Source: Ignavibacterium sp037440165 (GTDB taxonomy: Bacteria; Bacteroidota; Ignavibacteria; Ignavibacteriales; Ignavibacteriaceae). Taken from it: 50,118 nt of DNA. Under the pieces are notes generated by a model, which did no database searches, had not been told where the DNA came from, and saw only the letters and a program-made list of their open reading frames with translations. Shown here in pieces: positions 41,826 through 50,117 of this stretch; position 1 is the stretch's first letter; each line of letters opens with the position of its first letter. Location of the stretch: assembly GCF_037440165.1 (NCBI RefSeq), contig NZ_JBBIUQ010000021.1, forward strand, positions 1-50,118, given 5' to 3'. A program made the position numbers and the translations under genes.

Positions 41826-43031
41826 TTATTTACACAATCCGACTTGCAGCAAACATTTCTTAATTCGCTGAAAAGTTTTTTCGATGTTGTTATCAATTCC
41901 GATTGATATTCTTACAAGACCCTCACTTAAGCCCATTGCTTTTCTTTCTTCTTCAGGAATTTCTGAAGATGTACTATGACCGGGTGAAGAGAAAAGAGTT
42001 TTAAAGTATCCCAAACTAACAGCAAGATAGCCGACCTTCTCCTGCTGCATTAGTGTCATCAATTCATCAGCTATTTCTGCTGTGCCAGCATCAATTGCAA
42101 GCATTCCGCCATATCCAAATCCTTCATTCATAATCTCATTGAGCAACTGATGACCGTTGTGCGATTTTAATCCCGGATAAAATACTTTACAGCCAAGTTT
42201 TTCTAATTGTTCAGCAAGATAAAGAGCATTTTCACTATGCTTTTTCATTCTTATGTGTAACGAATGAAGATTTTTCATAATACTAGCAGCACGAAAACTA
42301 TCCAGAACAGGTCCAAGTAACATCGAAGCTCCACTGTTAATATTGGTTAACTGTGAAATAAATTCCTTTGAACTGCAAACACAGCCTGCAACGCAGTCAC
42401 TCGTCCCATTAATGAATTTAGTTAAACTATGAATTACTATGTGCGCACCAAGATGTGAAGGAGTTATAAAAATCGGACTGAAGGTATTATCTACTACTAG
42501 TTTTATGTTATGTTCATTAGCAATCTGAGCCAGCTTTGGAATGTCAGCAACTTCCAATAATGGATTACTGATAGCTTCACAATAAATAACTTTAGTGTTT
42601 TTAGTGATAGCTTTTCTTACAGCATCGAGCTCCTGAGTATTAACAAACTTAGTATTAATCCCGAATCTTGGAAGAAAATTTTTAAACAATGCGTATGTAC
42701 CGCCATAAACAGTTCTGCTTGAGACAATTTCGTCCCCGGCATTACAGAGCTGAAGAATGGTACAGCTTATTGCACCCATTCCGGATGATGTTACAATTGC
42801 GGCTTCAGTATCTTCAAGTTTTGCAAGAGCTTCAGCAAGGTATTTATTAGTGGGATTCCAATGACGAGAATACAGAAAACATCCTTCAATTTCATGCTCA
42901 AATAATTCCTTCATCGTCTTTGGATTAAGAAAAGTATATGTTGATGAATCAGTGATTGATGGATTAACATCTCCATATTCACCAAATACGAGATAATCTT
43001 GTATTTCAATGCTGGGGTCAAAATGATGCAT
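41826..43031 (-). CDS. Cys/Met-metabolism PLP-dependent lyase (methionine gamma-lyase-like)
   Basis: A 401-residue trans-sulfuration-family enzyme. The PLP Lys205 lies in H-S-L-T-K-F-I-N-G. T-S-S-G-M-G-A-I binds phosphate, D-N-T-F binds the ring, and S-R-x-x-N-P-T-N begins the domain. Members include cystathionine lyases/synthases and methionine gamma-lyase. The sequence alone does not settle which. The Lrp-type regulator gene lies 12 bp upstream in the same direction and probably controls it in response to an amino acid. Confidence 0.87.
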   Translation of the reverse strand: MHHFDPSIEIQDYLVFGEYGDVNPSITDSSTYTFLNPKTMKELFEHEIEGCFLYSRHWNPTNKYLAEALAKLEDTEAAIVTSSGMGAISCTILQLCNAGDEIVSSRTVYGGTYALFKNFLPRFGINTKFVNTQELDAVRKAITKNTKVIYCEAISNPLLEVADIPKLAQIANEHNIKLVVDNTFSPIFITPSHLGAHIVIHSLTKFINGTSDCVAGCVCSSKEFISQLTNINSGASMLLGPVLDSFRAASIMKNLHSLHIRMKKHSENALYLAEQLEKLGCKVFYPGLKSHNGHQLLNEIMNEGFGYGGMLAIDAGTAEIADELMTLMQQEKVGYLAVSLGYFKTLFSSPGHSTSSEIPEEERKAMGLSEGLVRISIGIDNNIEKTFQRIKKCLLQVGLCK

Positions 43032-43043
43032 ATCTTAATCCTT

Positions 43044-43505
43044 TCATTCAATTTTTATTTTTGTGTTATACTTAACAGTTGAAAGAACAAATTTTGTATT
43101 TACTTTACTAACACCATTTATTTTAGTCAACTTACTAAGGATGAATTTTTCATATTCCTCAATACTGCTTACTGCAATTTTCAGGATGAAATCCTCCTCA
43201 CCTGCAACATGATAACATTCAAGCACCTCATCTAATTTTTTTATCTGCCGCGTAAATTGATCAATCGATGAGAGTTGATGAGCACTTAATGAAACTGATA
43301 CTATTGCAAATATTCCTTTACTAACCTTCGTCGGATCAACGATAGCAACATATCGTTTTATAATTCCGTTCTTTTCAAGACGCTTAACTCTTTCAAGCAT
43401 TGCTGGAGGACTAATCCCAATTTTTCCGGCGAGCTCTACATTAGTAATCTGTGCATCTTGCTGTAAAATAGTAAGGATTTGTTTATCAATTGAATCGATT
43501 TTCAT
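43044..43505 (-). CDS. Lrp/AsnC-family transcriptional regulator
   Basis: A 153-residue regulator. The HTH occupies residues 1-55 (I-D-K-Q-I-L-T-I-L-Q-Q-D-A-Q-I, then L-A-G-K-I-G-I-S-P-P-A-M-L-E-R-V-K-R-L), followed by the RAM effector domain (V-L-E-C-Y-H-V-A-G-E-E-D-F-I-L-K). The family senses amino acids as octamers. The next gene downstream is the Met/Cys-type lyase, so a sulfur amino acid is a sensible effector guess. Confidence 0.92.
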   Translation of the reverse strand: MKIDSIDKQILTILQQDAQITNVELAGKIGISPPAMLERVKRLEKNGIIKRYVAIVDPTKVSKGIFAIVSVSLSAHQLSSIDQFTRQIKKLDEVLECYHVAGEEDFILKIAVSSIEEYEKFILSKLTKINGVSKVNTKFVLSTVKYNTKIKIE

Positions 43506-43670
43506 ATAATTGTAAGTTATTTATTTATTTTGTTGAATAAAATAAATTATAAAGTAATAATATCAAATTATATTAGGAATTATTTGATAATTATTTAATT
43601 TTATAAAATTAAGCTTGTTTTGAATAATTCATTTCTATCAGAATTTTTGTATGAACAAAAAGGAATACTT

Positions 43671-44333
43671 ATGACTAAAAAACTTAATGCTGCAAAAAAA
43701 TCAATTGAGTATATTCAAGATGGTATGACTGTGGGATTAGGAACTGGTTCTACGGTTGAATTAATGATTGAAGAACTTAGTAAAAAAATAAACACCGGGC
43801 TAAATATTAAATGTGTTTCGACTTCAAATCGCACAACTAAATTTGCAAATAACCTGGGAATAATGATTCACGAATTTGACAGTGTGGCAAAAATAGATTT
43901 AACGATTGATGGTGCCGATGAAGTTGACCCATATTTACGAGGAATAAAAGGAGGCGGCGGAGCTTTACTTTACGAGAAAATAGTTGCATATAATTCAGAA
44001 AAAAATATTTGGATTGTTGATGATTCGAAACTTGTAAACAAACTCGGAAGTTTCCCGTTACCTATAGAAGTTGTACCATTTGCTGCAAGAAAATTAGTGG
44101 TAAAATTTGAACAGATGAAATTAAATCCTGTAGTCAGAAAATCAGATAATAAAAATATTGTAACAGACAGCGGTCACTTCATAATAGATTGCCGCATTGG
44201 AGAAATAGATGACGCCACAGCACTTGAGAAAGAACTGAAAATGATTCCCGGTGTTGTCGAAGTGGGTTTGTTTATAGATATAGCAGACTATGTAATAATT
44301 GGTTATTCTGATCGGACAGCAGTGTTAGAATAA
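43671..44333 (+). CDS. rpiA: Ribose-5-phosphate isomerase A
   Basis: A 220-residue enzyme. ATG 43671 (M-T-K-K-L-N-A-A) has AAGGA upstream. The in-frame TTG 51 bp earlier gives an untypical extension. Motifs are V-G-L-G-T-G-S-T (phosphate loop), L-T-I-D-G-A-D-E-V-D (catalytic Asp) and K-G-G-G-G-A-L-L-Y-E-K (catalytic Glu and Lys). It interconverts ribose-5-P and ribulose-5-P in the pentose phosphate pathway. A terminator hairpin follows the stop. Confidence 0.95.
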   Translation: MTKKLNAAKKSIEYIQDGMTVGLGTGSTVELMIEELSKKINTGLNIKCVSTSNRTTKFANNLGIMIHEFDSVAKIDLTIDGADEVDPYLRGIKGGGGALLYEKIVAYNSEKNIWIVDDSKLVNKLGSFPLPIEVVPFAARKLVVKFEQMKLNPVVRKSDNKNIVTDSGHFIIDCRIGEIDDATALEKELKMIPGVVEVGLFIDIADYVIIGYSDRTAVLE

Positions 44334-44339
44334 TAGAAC

Positions 44340-44377
44340 GGGCTGCCTCCTGAAAATTTTTGATAGAGAGACAGCCC
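44340..44377. terminator. Terminator hairpin after rpiA
   Basis: GGGCTGCCTC (44340-44349) pairs with GAGACAGCCC (44368-44377) with one mismatch, followed by a C/T-rich run. It lies between rpiA and the convergent 37-residue peptide gene. Confidence 0.7.
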
Positions 44378-44384
44378 CTTCTTC

Positions 44385-44498
44385 TTACTTATCAACCCCC
44401 ATTTTCTTAAGTTCCTGTGCAACTTTTCTGGAGTTGATAAATCCAAAAACGAGCAGCATTACTAAGAATGCAATAACCCCAATTTCGGCAATTCCCAT
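44385..44498 (-). CDS. 37-residue single-span membrane peptide
   Basis: A short frame absent from length-filtered calls. Its product starts M-G-I-A-E-I-G-V-I-A-F-L-V-M-L-L-V-F-G-F, a single transmembrane segment with N-outside-like start, and ends in a basic amphipathic tail, S-R-K-V-A-Q-E-L-K-K-M-G-V-D-K. GGAGG lies 7 bp before the ATG, one of the best ribosome-binding sites in the window. It shares the minus strand with the cytochrome genes upstream, beyond a terminator hairpin. Small subunits of respiratory or transport complexes look like this, but no family is recognised. Confidence 0.6.
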   Translation of the reverse strand: MGIAEIGVIAFLVMLLVFGFINSRKVAQELKKMGVDK

Positions 44499-44670
44499 TA
44501 TTTAACCTCCAATAATTGTTGTAATATTATTATGTAAATATTTCGGAAAAATTTACAATGCAAGTGCCACGAAGGTAAATTCTGTTGACTTTCAAAATGA
44601 TTAAAAAATAAATGTAAGTTTAAAATTATTTTGCTGGTTGGTAATTTTTACGGTAAAATTTTACATCTGA

Positions 44671-44704
44671 TAAAAATAAAAATGGGTGCCATTTCTGACA
44701 CCCA
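44671..44704 (-). terminator. Terminator of the cytochrome operon
   Basis: On the minus strand TGGGTGTCA pairs with TGGCACCCA, loop GAAA-like, then a T-rich tract (ATTTTTATTTTT) follows. The hairpin ends 27 bp after the cytochrome stop and is a textbook intrinsic terminator. Confidence 0.85.
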
Positions 44705-44730
44705 ATCTTCCCTGAAATATTCGATGAAAT

Positions 44731-46137
44731 TTATTTCATCAAAACAAGCTTTTTAGTAGCTGTAAATTCACCAGCGTTAATTTGGTAATAATAAACTCCG
44801 CTGGAAAGATTTGCACCATTAAATTTAGTTTCATAATTACCAGCAGATAAGTATTCATTAACTAAAGCTTGAACCAGATTTCCAAGTCCGTCATAAACTT
44901 TTAATTCAACATAAGCACTCTTCGGAATTGAATACCGGATTGTAGTGCTTGGATTAAATGGATTGGGATAATTCTGTTCCAATGCAAATGAAGAAGGAAT
45001 ATTATTGTTAATTGGTTCCACACTCACAAGAGTTGTGTCCATTCCAATCTTTGCCATTTGCTGTTTTGTTAAAGGTGTACAGTACAAAACCTGAAACAAA
45101 TCAGCAACATCTTTAACAACTGACCAGTTCTTTGAAGGAGCTACAGGGTCAGAAACATTTCCATTGTAAGTAAGATAGTCCATCTTTAATGATGTTTGAT
45201 AATTTGCTGGAAAAGGAACAATTCCCTGATGCCAGCTTAAAGTACTATCTGCAGTATTCCAGGTTGCAAATTTAATAACACCATCAGCATTGAAGTCTGT
45301 TATTGCAGGTATTTGTCCGCCAAAATTCTGATGACAATCAGTGCAGGTTCTTGCACCGGTCTTTACAATTGTATGAGCTACAGAAGGGCCAAAAGCAACT
45401 CCGGCTTTGCCTTCATAAGTAATTGCCTGGAATGTTGCCGGATGCACTTTGTTATCTTTAGTCCTGTTTACAAGGAATACAAAACCTGTAATTTGCTTAT
45501 ATGTTCGCTTTAAGTGAGTTTGGACCTGACTTTCAAAGTGGCAGCTGTAGCAGGCAAGATTTGTTTGAGCATGACAGCTTGTGCAATGCAATTTACCACC
45601 GTGAGGATCAACACCAGGATTTGGATGTGTAAATCCTGCATGGCAACCGCTGTTTGAACAATCGGCTTGAATTGCACCGGGTTCAAACATTGAGTTGTAT
45701 GCAATTCCATCATCTCCATGTAATTCTTCTTCTTTGTGACAGGTCATGCAGGTAAATCCAAGACTTCTGTGAACATCAGGTAGTTGCATATTGATTATTG
45801 CTCTCTCTCTACCGTGACAGCCAAGACAGTCACTCTGGGTTACTGCCCAGGTTGAATTTGTTGCATGACAATCTACACAACCCGGAGTATAGTTTGCCGG
45901 ATACTGATTGCCATTTGCATCAACAGCATCGTGACATTCAACACATCCTAATTGTGTAATAGGAACGTTGGTTAGTACTTCAAAACCACCAACACCGCCA
46001 TTTTCAACTTTATTGTACCAATGTATTTTTCCCTGTCGGGTGCTATGTAAACTGGTACTAAAGTTTCCCTGAGGAAAAACTTCAGCAACAAATCCAACCA
46101 GAAAGAAAACAACAAGAAGTAAATTTATTCTTTTCAT
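44731..46137 (-). CDS. T9SS-exported multihaem cytochrome c
   Basis: A 468-residue protein with a signal peptide (1-23). Haem sites in order: C65-V-E-C-H, C87-V-D-C-H, C104-L-G-C-H, C130-M-T-C-H, an unusual C160-S-N-S-G-C-H (CX4CH), C185-T-S-C-H, C196-Y-S-C-H and C265-T-D-C-H, so seven canonical plus one spaced site. The last ~85 residues are a T9SS type A domain (Q-N-Y-P-N-P-F-N-P to L-V-L-M-K). A haem protein sent to the cell surface suggests electron transfer to outside acceptors or partner cells. A TPR protein gene precedes it by 13 bp, behind a sigma-54-type promoter. Confidence 0.9.
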   Translation of the reverse strand: MKRINLLLVVFFLVGFVAEVFPQGNFSTSLHSTRQGKIHWYNKVENGGVGGFEVLTNVPITQLGCVECHDAVDANGNQYPANYTPGCVDCHATNSTWAVTQSDCLGCHGRERAIINMQLPDVHRSLGFTCMTCHKEEELHGDDGIAYNSMFEPGAIQADCSNSGCHAGFTHPNPGVDPHGGKLHCTSCHAQTNLACYSCHFESQVQTHLKRTYKQITGFVFLVNRTKDNKVHPATFQAITYEGKAGVAFGPSVAHTIVKTGARTCTDCHQNFGGQIPAITDFNADGVIKFATWNTADSTLSWHQGIVPFPANYQTSLKMDYLTYNGNVSDPVAPSKNWSVVKDVADLFQVLYCTPLTKQQMAKIGMDTTLVSVEPINNNIPSSFALEQNYPNPFNPSTTIRYSIPKSAYVELKVYDGLGNLVQALVNEYLSAGNYETKFNGANLSSGVYYYQINAGEFTATKKLVLMK

Positions 46138-46150
46138 ATGGAGCTCCGAG

Positions 46151-46615
46151 TTAATTATTTTGTGAATAATGATTTTCAGTATGACTAATTTTTTCTTTGA
46201 TAATGTTTCTTACTTCAACAATTCTTGAATCAGTTTTTTCTTCTGATAAGATATTGTCAAAAAATTCTAATGAAGTTTGAGTATTACAATACAACCATAG
46301 CATCCCTAACATAAGTTTTGCATCTCGTGAGCATTCACTATTTGGTTTAACATTTTCATATTTCCTGATTAATTCCGGACAAGGGCAATCGTCTGCAACT
46401 AAATCTGTGCTAGTAATTATTTCTATATCTTTTTTCACAATGTCGAAGAATAAATCAAATGCTTTAAGAATTTTACCAGTTTGAGTGAAACAAACGATTA
46501 GCCTTTTTTTTACATAATCATTTTGTGGCTCTGCTTCCAAAACTTTCTCATAAGCTTCTTGCGCTTTGAAAAAATTTCTTGAAAGAAAATATTGATTACC
46601 TAACATTTCACTCAT
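46151..46615 (-). CDS. TPR-containing protein of the cytochrome operon
   Basis: A 154-residue cytoplasmic-looking protein without signal. The first ~60 residues form TPR helices (F-F-K-A-Q-E-A-Y-E-K-V-L-E-A-E-P). The middle is Cys-rich (D-D-C-P-C-P-E-L, S-E-C-S-R-D-A). The rest is helical. A start at 46606 (fourth codon is also Met) is possible. If the sigma-54-type promoter is used, the leader is only a few bases for 46615 and about 13 for 46606. It may help cytochrome maturation or signalling, but this is inferred only from position. Confidence 0.72.
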   Translation of the reverse strand: MSEMLGNQYFLSRNFFKAQEAYEKVLEAEPQNDYVKKRLIVCFTQTGKILKAFDLFFDIVKKDIEIITSTDLVADDCPCPELIRKYENVKPNSECSRDAKLMLGMLWLYCNTQTSLEFFDNILSEEKTDSRIVEVRNIIKEKISHTENHYSQNN

Positions 46616-46629
46616 AGCGAAAAATAATC

Positions 46630-46645
46630 AACAATATAATTGCCA
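46630..46645 (-). promoter_or_regulatory. Sigma-54-type promoter of TPR-cytochrome operon
   Basis: Read on the minus strand: TGGCAATTATATTGTT. The GG and the TTGT are at the exact spacing of the consensus TGGCAC-N5-TTGCW (-24/-12), with C to T in the -12 GC. The predicted start of transcription is about 46619, a few bases from the TPR start codon. Confidence 0.65.
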
Positions 46646-46696
46646 CAAACAAAAATATGTTTTGAACAAATTTTCAAATGTTTAGCTAATGCGAAT

Positions 46697-46712
46697 TGTT
46701 TCAAATGAAACA
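46697..46712. promoter_or_regulatory. TGTTTCA-AA-TGAAACA palindrome, candidate enhancer site
   Basis: A perfect 7+7 inverted repeat (TGTTTCAAATGAAACA), about 80 bp upstream of the predicted transcription start. Further TGAAAC half-sites lie at 46719 and 46789, and ACGAAACA at 46762-46769. The first and last copies share TGAAACACAAG (46705-46715, 46789-46799). It fits an upstream activating sequence for the adjacent sigma-54 activator. Confidence 0.6.
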
Positions 46713-46733
46713 CAAGATTGAAACGGTGAGGTC

Positions 46734-46756
46734 AACTGATTTTTTTACAATCAGTT
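46734..46756. other. Stem-loop between activator gene and its enhancer sites
   Basis: AACTGATT and AATCAGTT form an 8-bp stem around TTTTTAC. It lies downstream of the activator stop. No U-tract follows on the minus strand, so terminator function is uncertain. Confidence 0.4.
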
Positions 46757-46799
46757 AGACAGACGAAACAAATCGTTCCAAAATAAATTGAAACACAAG

Positions 46800-48122
46800 C
46801 TAATTTTCAAGATCAAGCTGTTTTAACATTCTCCAAAGAGTTGTTCTCCCAATACCGAGTTCTTTCGCAACTTTGGTTTTATTCCATTTGTGTTTCTCGA
46901 GTAAGGTCAGAAGTGAAGCAGCGTTTTCTGTTTTGAATGCTTTGACGGATGTAATGTGTCTATTAAAATTATTCTTAATATTTGAAGGAAGATTTGCAAT
47001 CTCAATCTCATTATCATTTTTAGTACGAACTATTGTATATTCAATTACATTTTCCAATTCCCTCACATTGCCAGGCCAAGGATATTTCATCAATAAATCT
47101 AGTGCGGAATCAGAAATATCGGAGATGTTCTTTTTGTAGAGTTTAGAATATGTTTCGATAAAATGTTTTATCAGATGTGGAATGTCTTCTTTTCTATCTC
47201 TTAATGGCGGAATTGAAATTGGAATTACATTAAGTCTGTAATAAAGGTCTTCTCTTAGTTTACCTTCTCTTAAAGCTTTTTGTATATCAATATTAGTAGC
47301 AGCAATTAAACGAACATCTACTTTTCTTGTGATGGATTCACCTACTCTTTCAAAAGTTCCTTCCTGCAAAACCCTCAATAATTGAATTTGTGTGTGATGA
47401 GGCATCTCGGCAACCTCATCAAGAAAGATTGTTCCACCATCAGCAAGTTCAAACCTGCCTGGCCTGTCTTTAACTGCATCAGTAAATGCTCCTTTAACAT
47501 GTCCGAATAATTCACTGGCTAAAAGATTTTGAGGAAACACAGAGCAATTAACTTTAAGATATGGTTTACTTTTTCTTGTGCTCGTTGCTTGAATAGCATT
47601 TGCAATTAATTCTTTTCCGGTACCTGACTCACCTAGAATTAATACTGTCGCATCCGATTCGGAAATTTCCATAATAAGTTTGAAAATTTCCTGTATCGAT
47701 TTACTATGCCCAATAATACCCAGAAAGTTTGATATGAGGTTTGATTCCTGTTTAATTCTTTCAAGTTCAGATATATCTCTGAATGAAATTACTCCTCCAA
47801 CTGGTTTATCATCAGAATTTTTAAGTATTGCGGCGTTGAGTTTTATCGGTTTTCGATTTCCGTTTTTATCACAAATAACCGAAGAGTAATCATAAAGATT
47901 TGAATCAGTTTCCAAAACAATTCCAATCGGACATTTAGTCTGACATAAATCACATTTTAGAATATGCTTACAGAATTGACCAACTACTTCTTCTTTTCTG
48001 AAGCCTATAATTTCTTCTGCTGCACGATTGATAAAGTTTACTTTGAAAGTTTTATCAACCGTAATAACACCTTCAGCAATAGAATTCAGAATTTCTTCAT
48101 TAAATTTATTTTCAGTTGGCAT
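46800..48122 (-). CDS. PAS-containing sigma-54-dependent transcriptional activator
   Basis: A 440-residue enhancer-binding protein. The PAS domain (8-125) has a cysteine cluster C51-x5-C57-x2-C60-x3-C64. The AAA+ domain (137-360) has Walker A G-E-S-G-T-G-K-E (164-171), G-A-F-T-D-A (211-216, a variant of the sigma-54-contacting GAFTGA) and Walker B G-T-I-F-L-D-E (230-236). The C-terminal Fis-type HTH (405-436) contains N-K-T-K-V-A-K-E-L-G-I-G-R-T-T-L-W-R. The protein would respond to a redox or metal signal and open sigma-54 holoenzyme at the divergence-free downstream promoter (46630-46645). No receiver domain is present. Confidence 0.92.
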   Translation of the reverse strand: MPTENKFNEEILNSIAEGVITVDKTFKVNFINRAAEEIIGFRKEEVVGQFCKHILKCDLCQTKCPIGIVLETDSNLYDYSSVICDKNGNRKPIKLNAAILKNSDDKPVGGVISFRDISELERIKQESNLISNFLGIIGHSKSIQEIFKLIMEISESDATVLILGESGTGKELIANAIQATSTRKSKPYLKVNCSVFPQNLLASELFGHVKGAFTDAVKDRPGRFELADGGTIFLDEVAEMPHHTQIQLLRVLQEGTFERVGESITRKVDVRLIAATNIDIQKALREGKLREDLYYRLNVIPISIPPLRDRKEDIPHLIKHFIETYSKLYKKNISDISDSALDLLMKYPWPGNVRELENVIEYTIVRTKNDNEIEIANLPSNIKNNFNRHITSVKAFKTENAASLLTLLEKHKWNKTKVAKELGIGRTTLWRMLKQLDLEN

Positions 48123-48199
48123 TATATTCTGTTACAGTTTGCTTTTGTTTATACAAAAATACTTTCCCAATTTCATTCTACAAGAATAAATTTTCAGAA

Positions 48200-49768
48200 C
48201 TATTCAATGTGTCCAGTATTAAATAAATCAACAATTTCTTTTACAGGATTAAAAGTTTCGATAGGGACTTCAACAAAAACTGAAATCCAGTTTGCCATTG
48301 AGCCGTTCCATAATCCGGGTAATTCAAGCGATTTGATTTCTCTGCCATTAATTGTTTTGTGAACGATTAGTGAAGTATCGTAATCAGCAAAATTCAACAA
48401 ATTAAAATTCTCTCCTTTGTAATCTTTAACTGCACAAACCAAATCAACAGGATTAAAATGAGTTGAGTTATTAAAGATATTTTTTTGCTCTTCGTTATTA
48501 AAATCAACTTGTGCACTTTCAACAATCTGTAATGAAAGTTCACCATTTTCCTGTTTTACCCAAAATGGAGCTCCACCTGGTTGTCCTTCATTTTTTACTA
48601 CTCCACATACTCTTATAGGTCTGTTGAGTTTGGAAAACAAAAAGTTTCTTTTCTTTTTTAGCTCCCAAAGATTAAATCTAACAGGTTTTGGAATATTAAG
48701 AAATGTTTCAAGAAATTTTATCATTTCATCAATCTTATTATCAGGAAATTTTTCCTGTTCCAACAAAGTCAGATATTCGAATACCTGTTTTTGTATCAGA
48801 AGCAAAAATCCTGCGAGCAGTTTTTTATACTTTACTGTAATAGGTTTTAATCTATCAACACAAACATTATCAATGTTTTTTATAAAAATTAAATCACCTT
48901 TCAGGTTATTAAGATTTTCGAGCAAAGCACCGTGCCCAGCTGGCCGAAAGAGAGGGCGCGAATTTTCATCAAAATAAATTTCGTTATCCAGAGTTAATGT
49001 GATCGAATCTGTAGTTTTACTCTGAACGGAATATTCAAGATTGTATTTGGCATCTGGAAAATATTTTGAGTTTAAGAATTTTTTATACTCGTCATCGAAG
49101 TAATTCTTGTGCTCTTCAGAAATTGTGAAATGTATATTTATTCTATTCTGAACATCTTTCTGATAGAAATACGACTCAATTAAATGCTCAATGAATGCCG
49201 ACCGATTATCATTCTGGTATTTATGAAACTTTAATACAGCTTTTGGTTTATTTGAGTAGTTCAAACCATCTGCAAAGAGTATTTTTTCAATCACTTTTCG
49301 TGGATTTGTCAATACTAGATTTTCAGTTTCATCGTTAAGATATGTTTTTAGATCTTCATAAAATGCAAACTGATTGATATTAGATATTACACGATATGTA
49401 GCTTTGACATTTTTATCTTCAGCGGAAAGAACTTTAAGAATTTCAATATCAAAATTTGAAAATTTATTCAGAGTTGTCTGGAGTTTGCTGAACATTCTTG
49501 TTGCAGCACCGGAGGCAGGAATAAATTTGGTAAATCTTCCTGCTGAACAAGCTCTTTCAAAAAGTTCAAATAAAAACTTTTCTTTCGATTCATCAATCCT
49601 GATAATTCCATCACCAATTCTGCAGGGCTTTTGCAAATTAACTGGTTTTACTCCTTTTATCAGAGTAAGCATTTGTGATTTTACTTTCGCAGGAGGGTGA
49701 AGTCTTACTTCATTTTCCGGAATGGAAGAATATAAGAGCTCTAATTGTTGATTGATAAATTCGTTCAT
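48200..49768 (-). CDS. DUF4301 family protein
   Basis: A 522-residue cytoplasmic protein of the DUF4301 family. Hallmarks are F-I-P-A-S-G-A-A-T-R-M-F (about 82-93) and R-P-A-G-H-G-A-L-L-E-N-L-N (about 276-288). These resemble the nucleotide loop and G-H-G turn of UTP-sugar pyrophosphorylases, so a nucleotidyltransferase activity is a reasonable but untested inference. Length matches the family. It is separated by 77 bp from the activator and has no evident operon partner. Confidence 0.87.
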   Translation of the reverse strand: MNEFINQQLELLYSSIPENEVRLHPPAKVKSQMLTLIKGVKPVNLQKPCRIGDGIIRIDESKEKFLFELFERACSAGRFTKFIPASGAATRMFSKLQTTLNKFSNFDIEILKVLSAEDKNVKATYRVISNINQFAFYEDLKTYLNDETENLVLTNPRKVIEKILFADGLNYSNKPKAVLKFHKYQNDNRSAFIEHLIESYFYQKDVQNRINIHFTISEEHKNYFDDEYKKFLNSKYFPDAKYNLEYSVQSKTTDSITLTLDNEIYFDENSRPLFRPAGHGALLENLNNLKGDLIFIKNIDNVCVDRLKPITVKYKKLLAGFLLLIQKQVFEYLTLLEQEKFPDNKIDEMIKFLETFLNIPKPVRFNLWELKKKRNFLFSKLNRPIRVCGVVKNEGQPGGAPFWVKQENGELSLQIVESAQVDFNNEEQKNIFNNSTHFNPVDLVCAVKDYKGENFNLLNFADYDTSLIVHKTINGREIKSLELPGLWNGSMANWISVFVEVPIETFNPVKEIVDLFNTGHIE

Positions 49769-49947
49769 ATTCTTTTCTAAGTTGATTATTGCTTTCCACC
49801 ATAGTTAAGTAACCATTTGATTACAAAGTTCTCTATCACACCGCTCATTATTGGAATAAAATAAGTGTGACTGTTAACAATAACTAAAAGTTATGAATCT
49901 CCTGTAAGTATAAAATCGTTCAAGCTACTATTCAAAAATCTTTTCAA

Positions 49948-50014
49948 TACCCCGGAGAGGATTCTCCACTGGATCCTTCGGAGAACCTCCGACCAACAGT
50001 TTAGGAAACTGCTG
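49948..50014 (-). pseudogene. Partial tRNA-Arg copy with 18-bp insertion in T loop
   Basis: Forty-nine bases match the 3' two-thirds of the neighbouring tRNA gene exactly (49948-49964 and 49983-50014), from the anticodon arm to the 3' end. An 18-bp insert (49965-49982) sits in the T-loop sequence. The copy lacks the acceptor 5' strand and D arm, so it cannot form a tRNA. It lies 29 bp beyond the real gene's 3' end. Confidence 0.8.
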
Positions 50015-50043
50015 CCGACAATTTAATTTGTACTTTAAACCAG

Positions 50044-50117
50044 TACCCCGGAGAGGATTCGAACCTCCGACCAACAGTTTAGGAAACTGCTGCTCTATCC
50101 TGCTGAGCTACCGGGGC
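50044..50117 (-). tRNA. tRNA-Arg (anticodon CCU)
   Basis: Read on the minus strand, the acceptor GCCCCGG pairs with CCGGGGT (one G-U), D arm, an anticodon arm GCAGT/ACTGT with loop TTCCTAA (anticodon CCT, reading AGG), and a T arm GGAGG-TTCGAAT-CCTCT are all present. The gene reaches the right edge of the window. CCA is not encoded. Confidence 0.93.

Noticed and set aside
49965..49982. Intron in a tRNA gene
   Set aside because: The copy lacks the 5' third of the tRNA, so it is not a functional interrupted tRNA.
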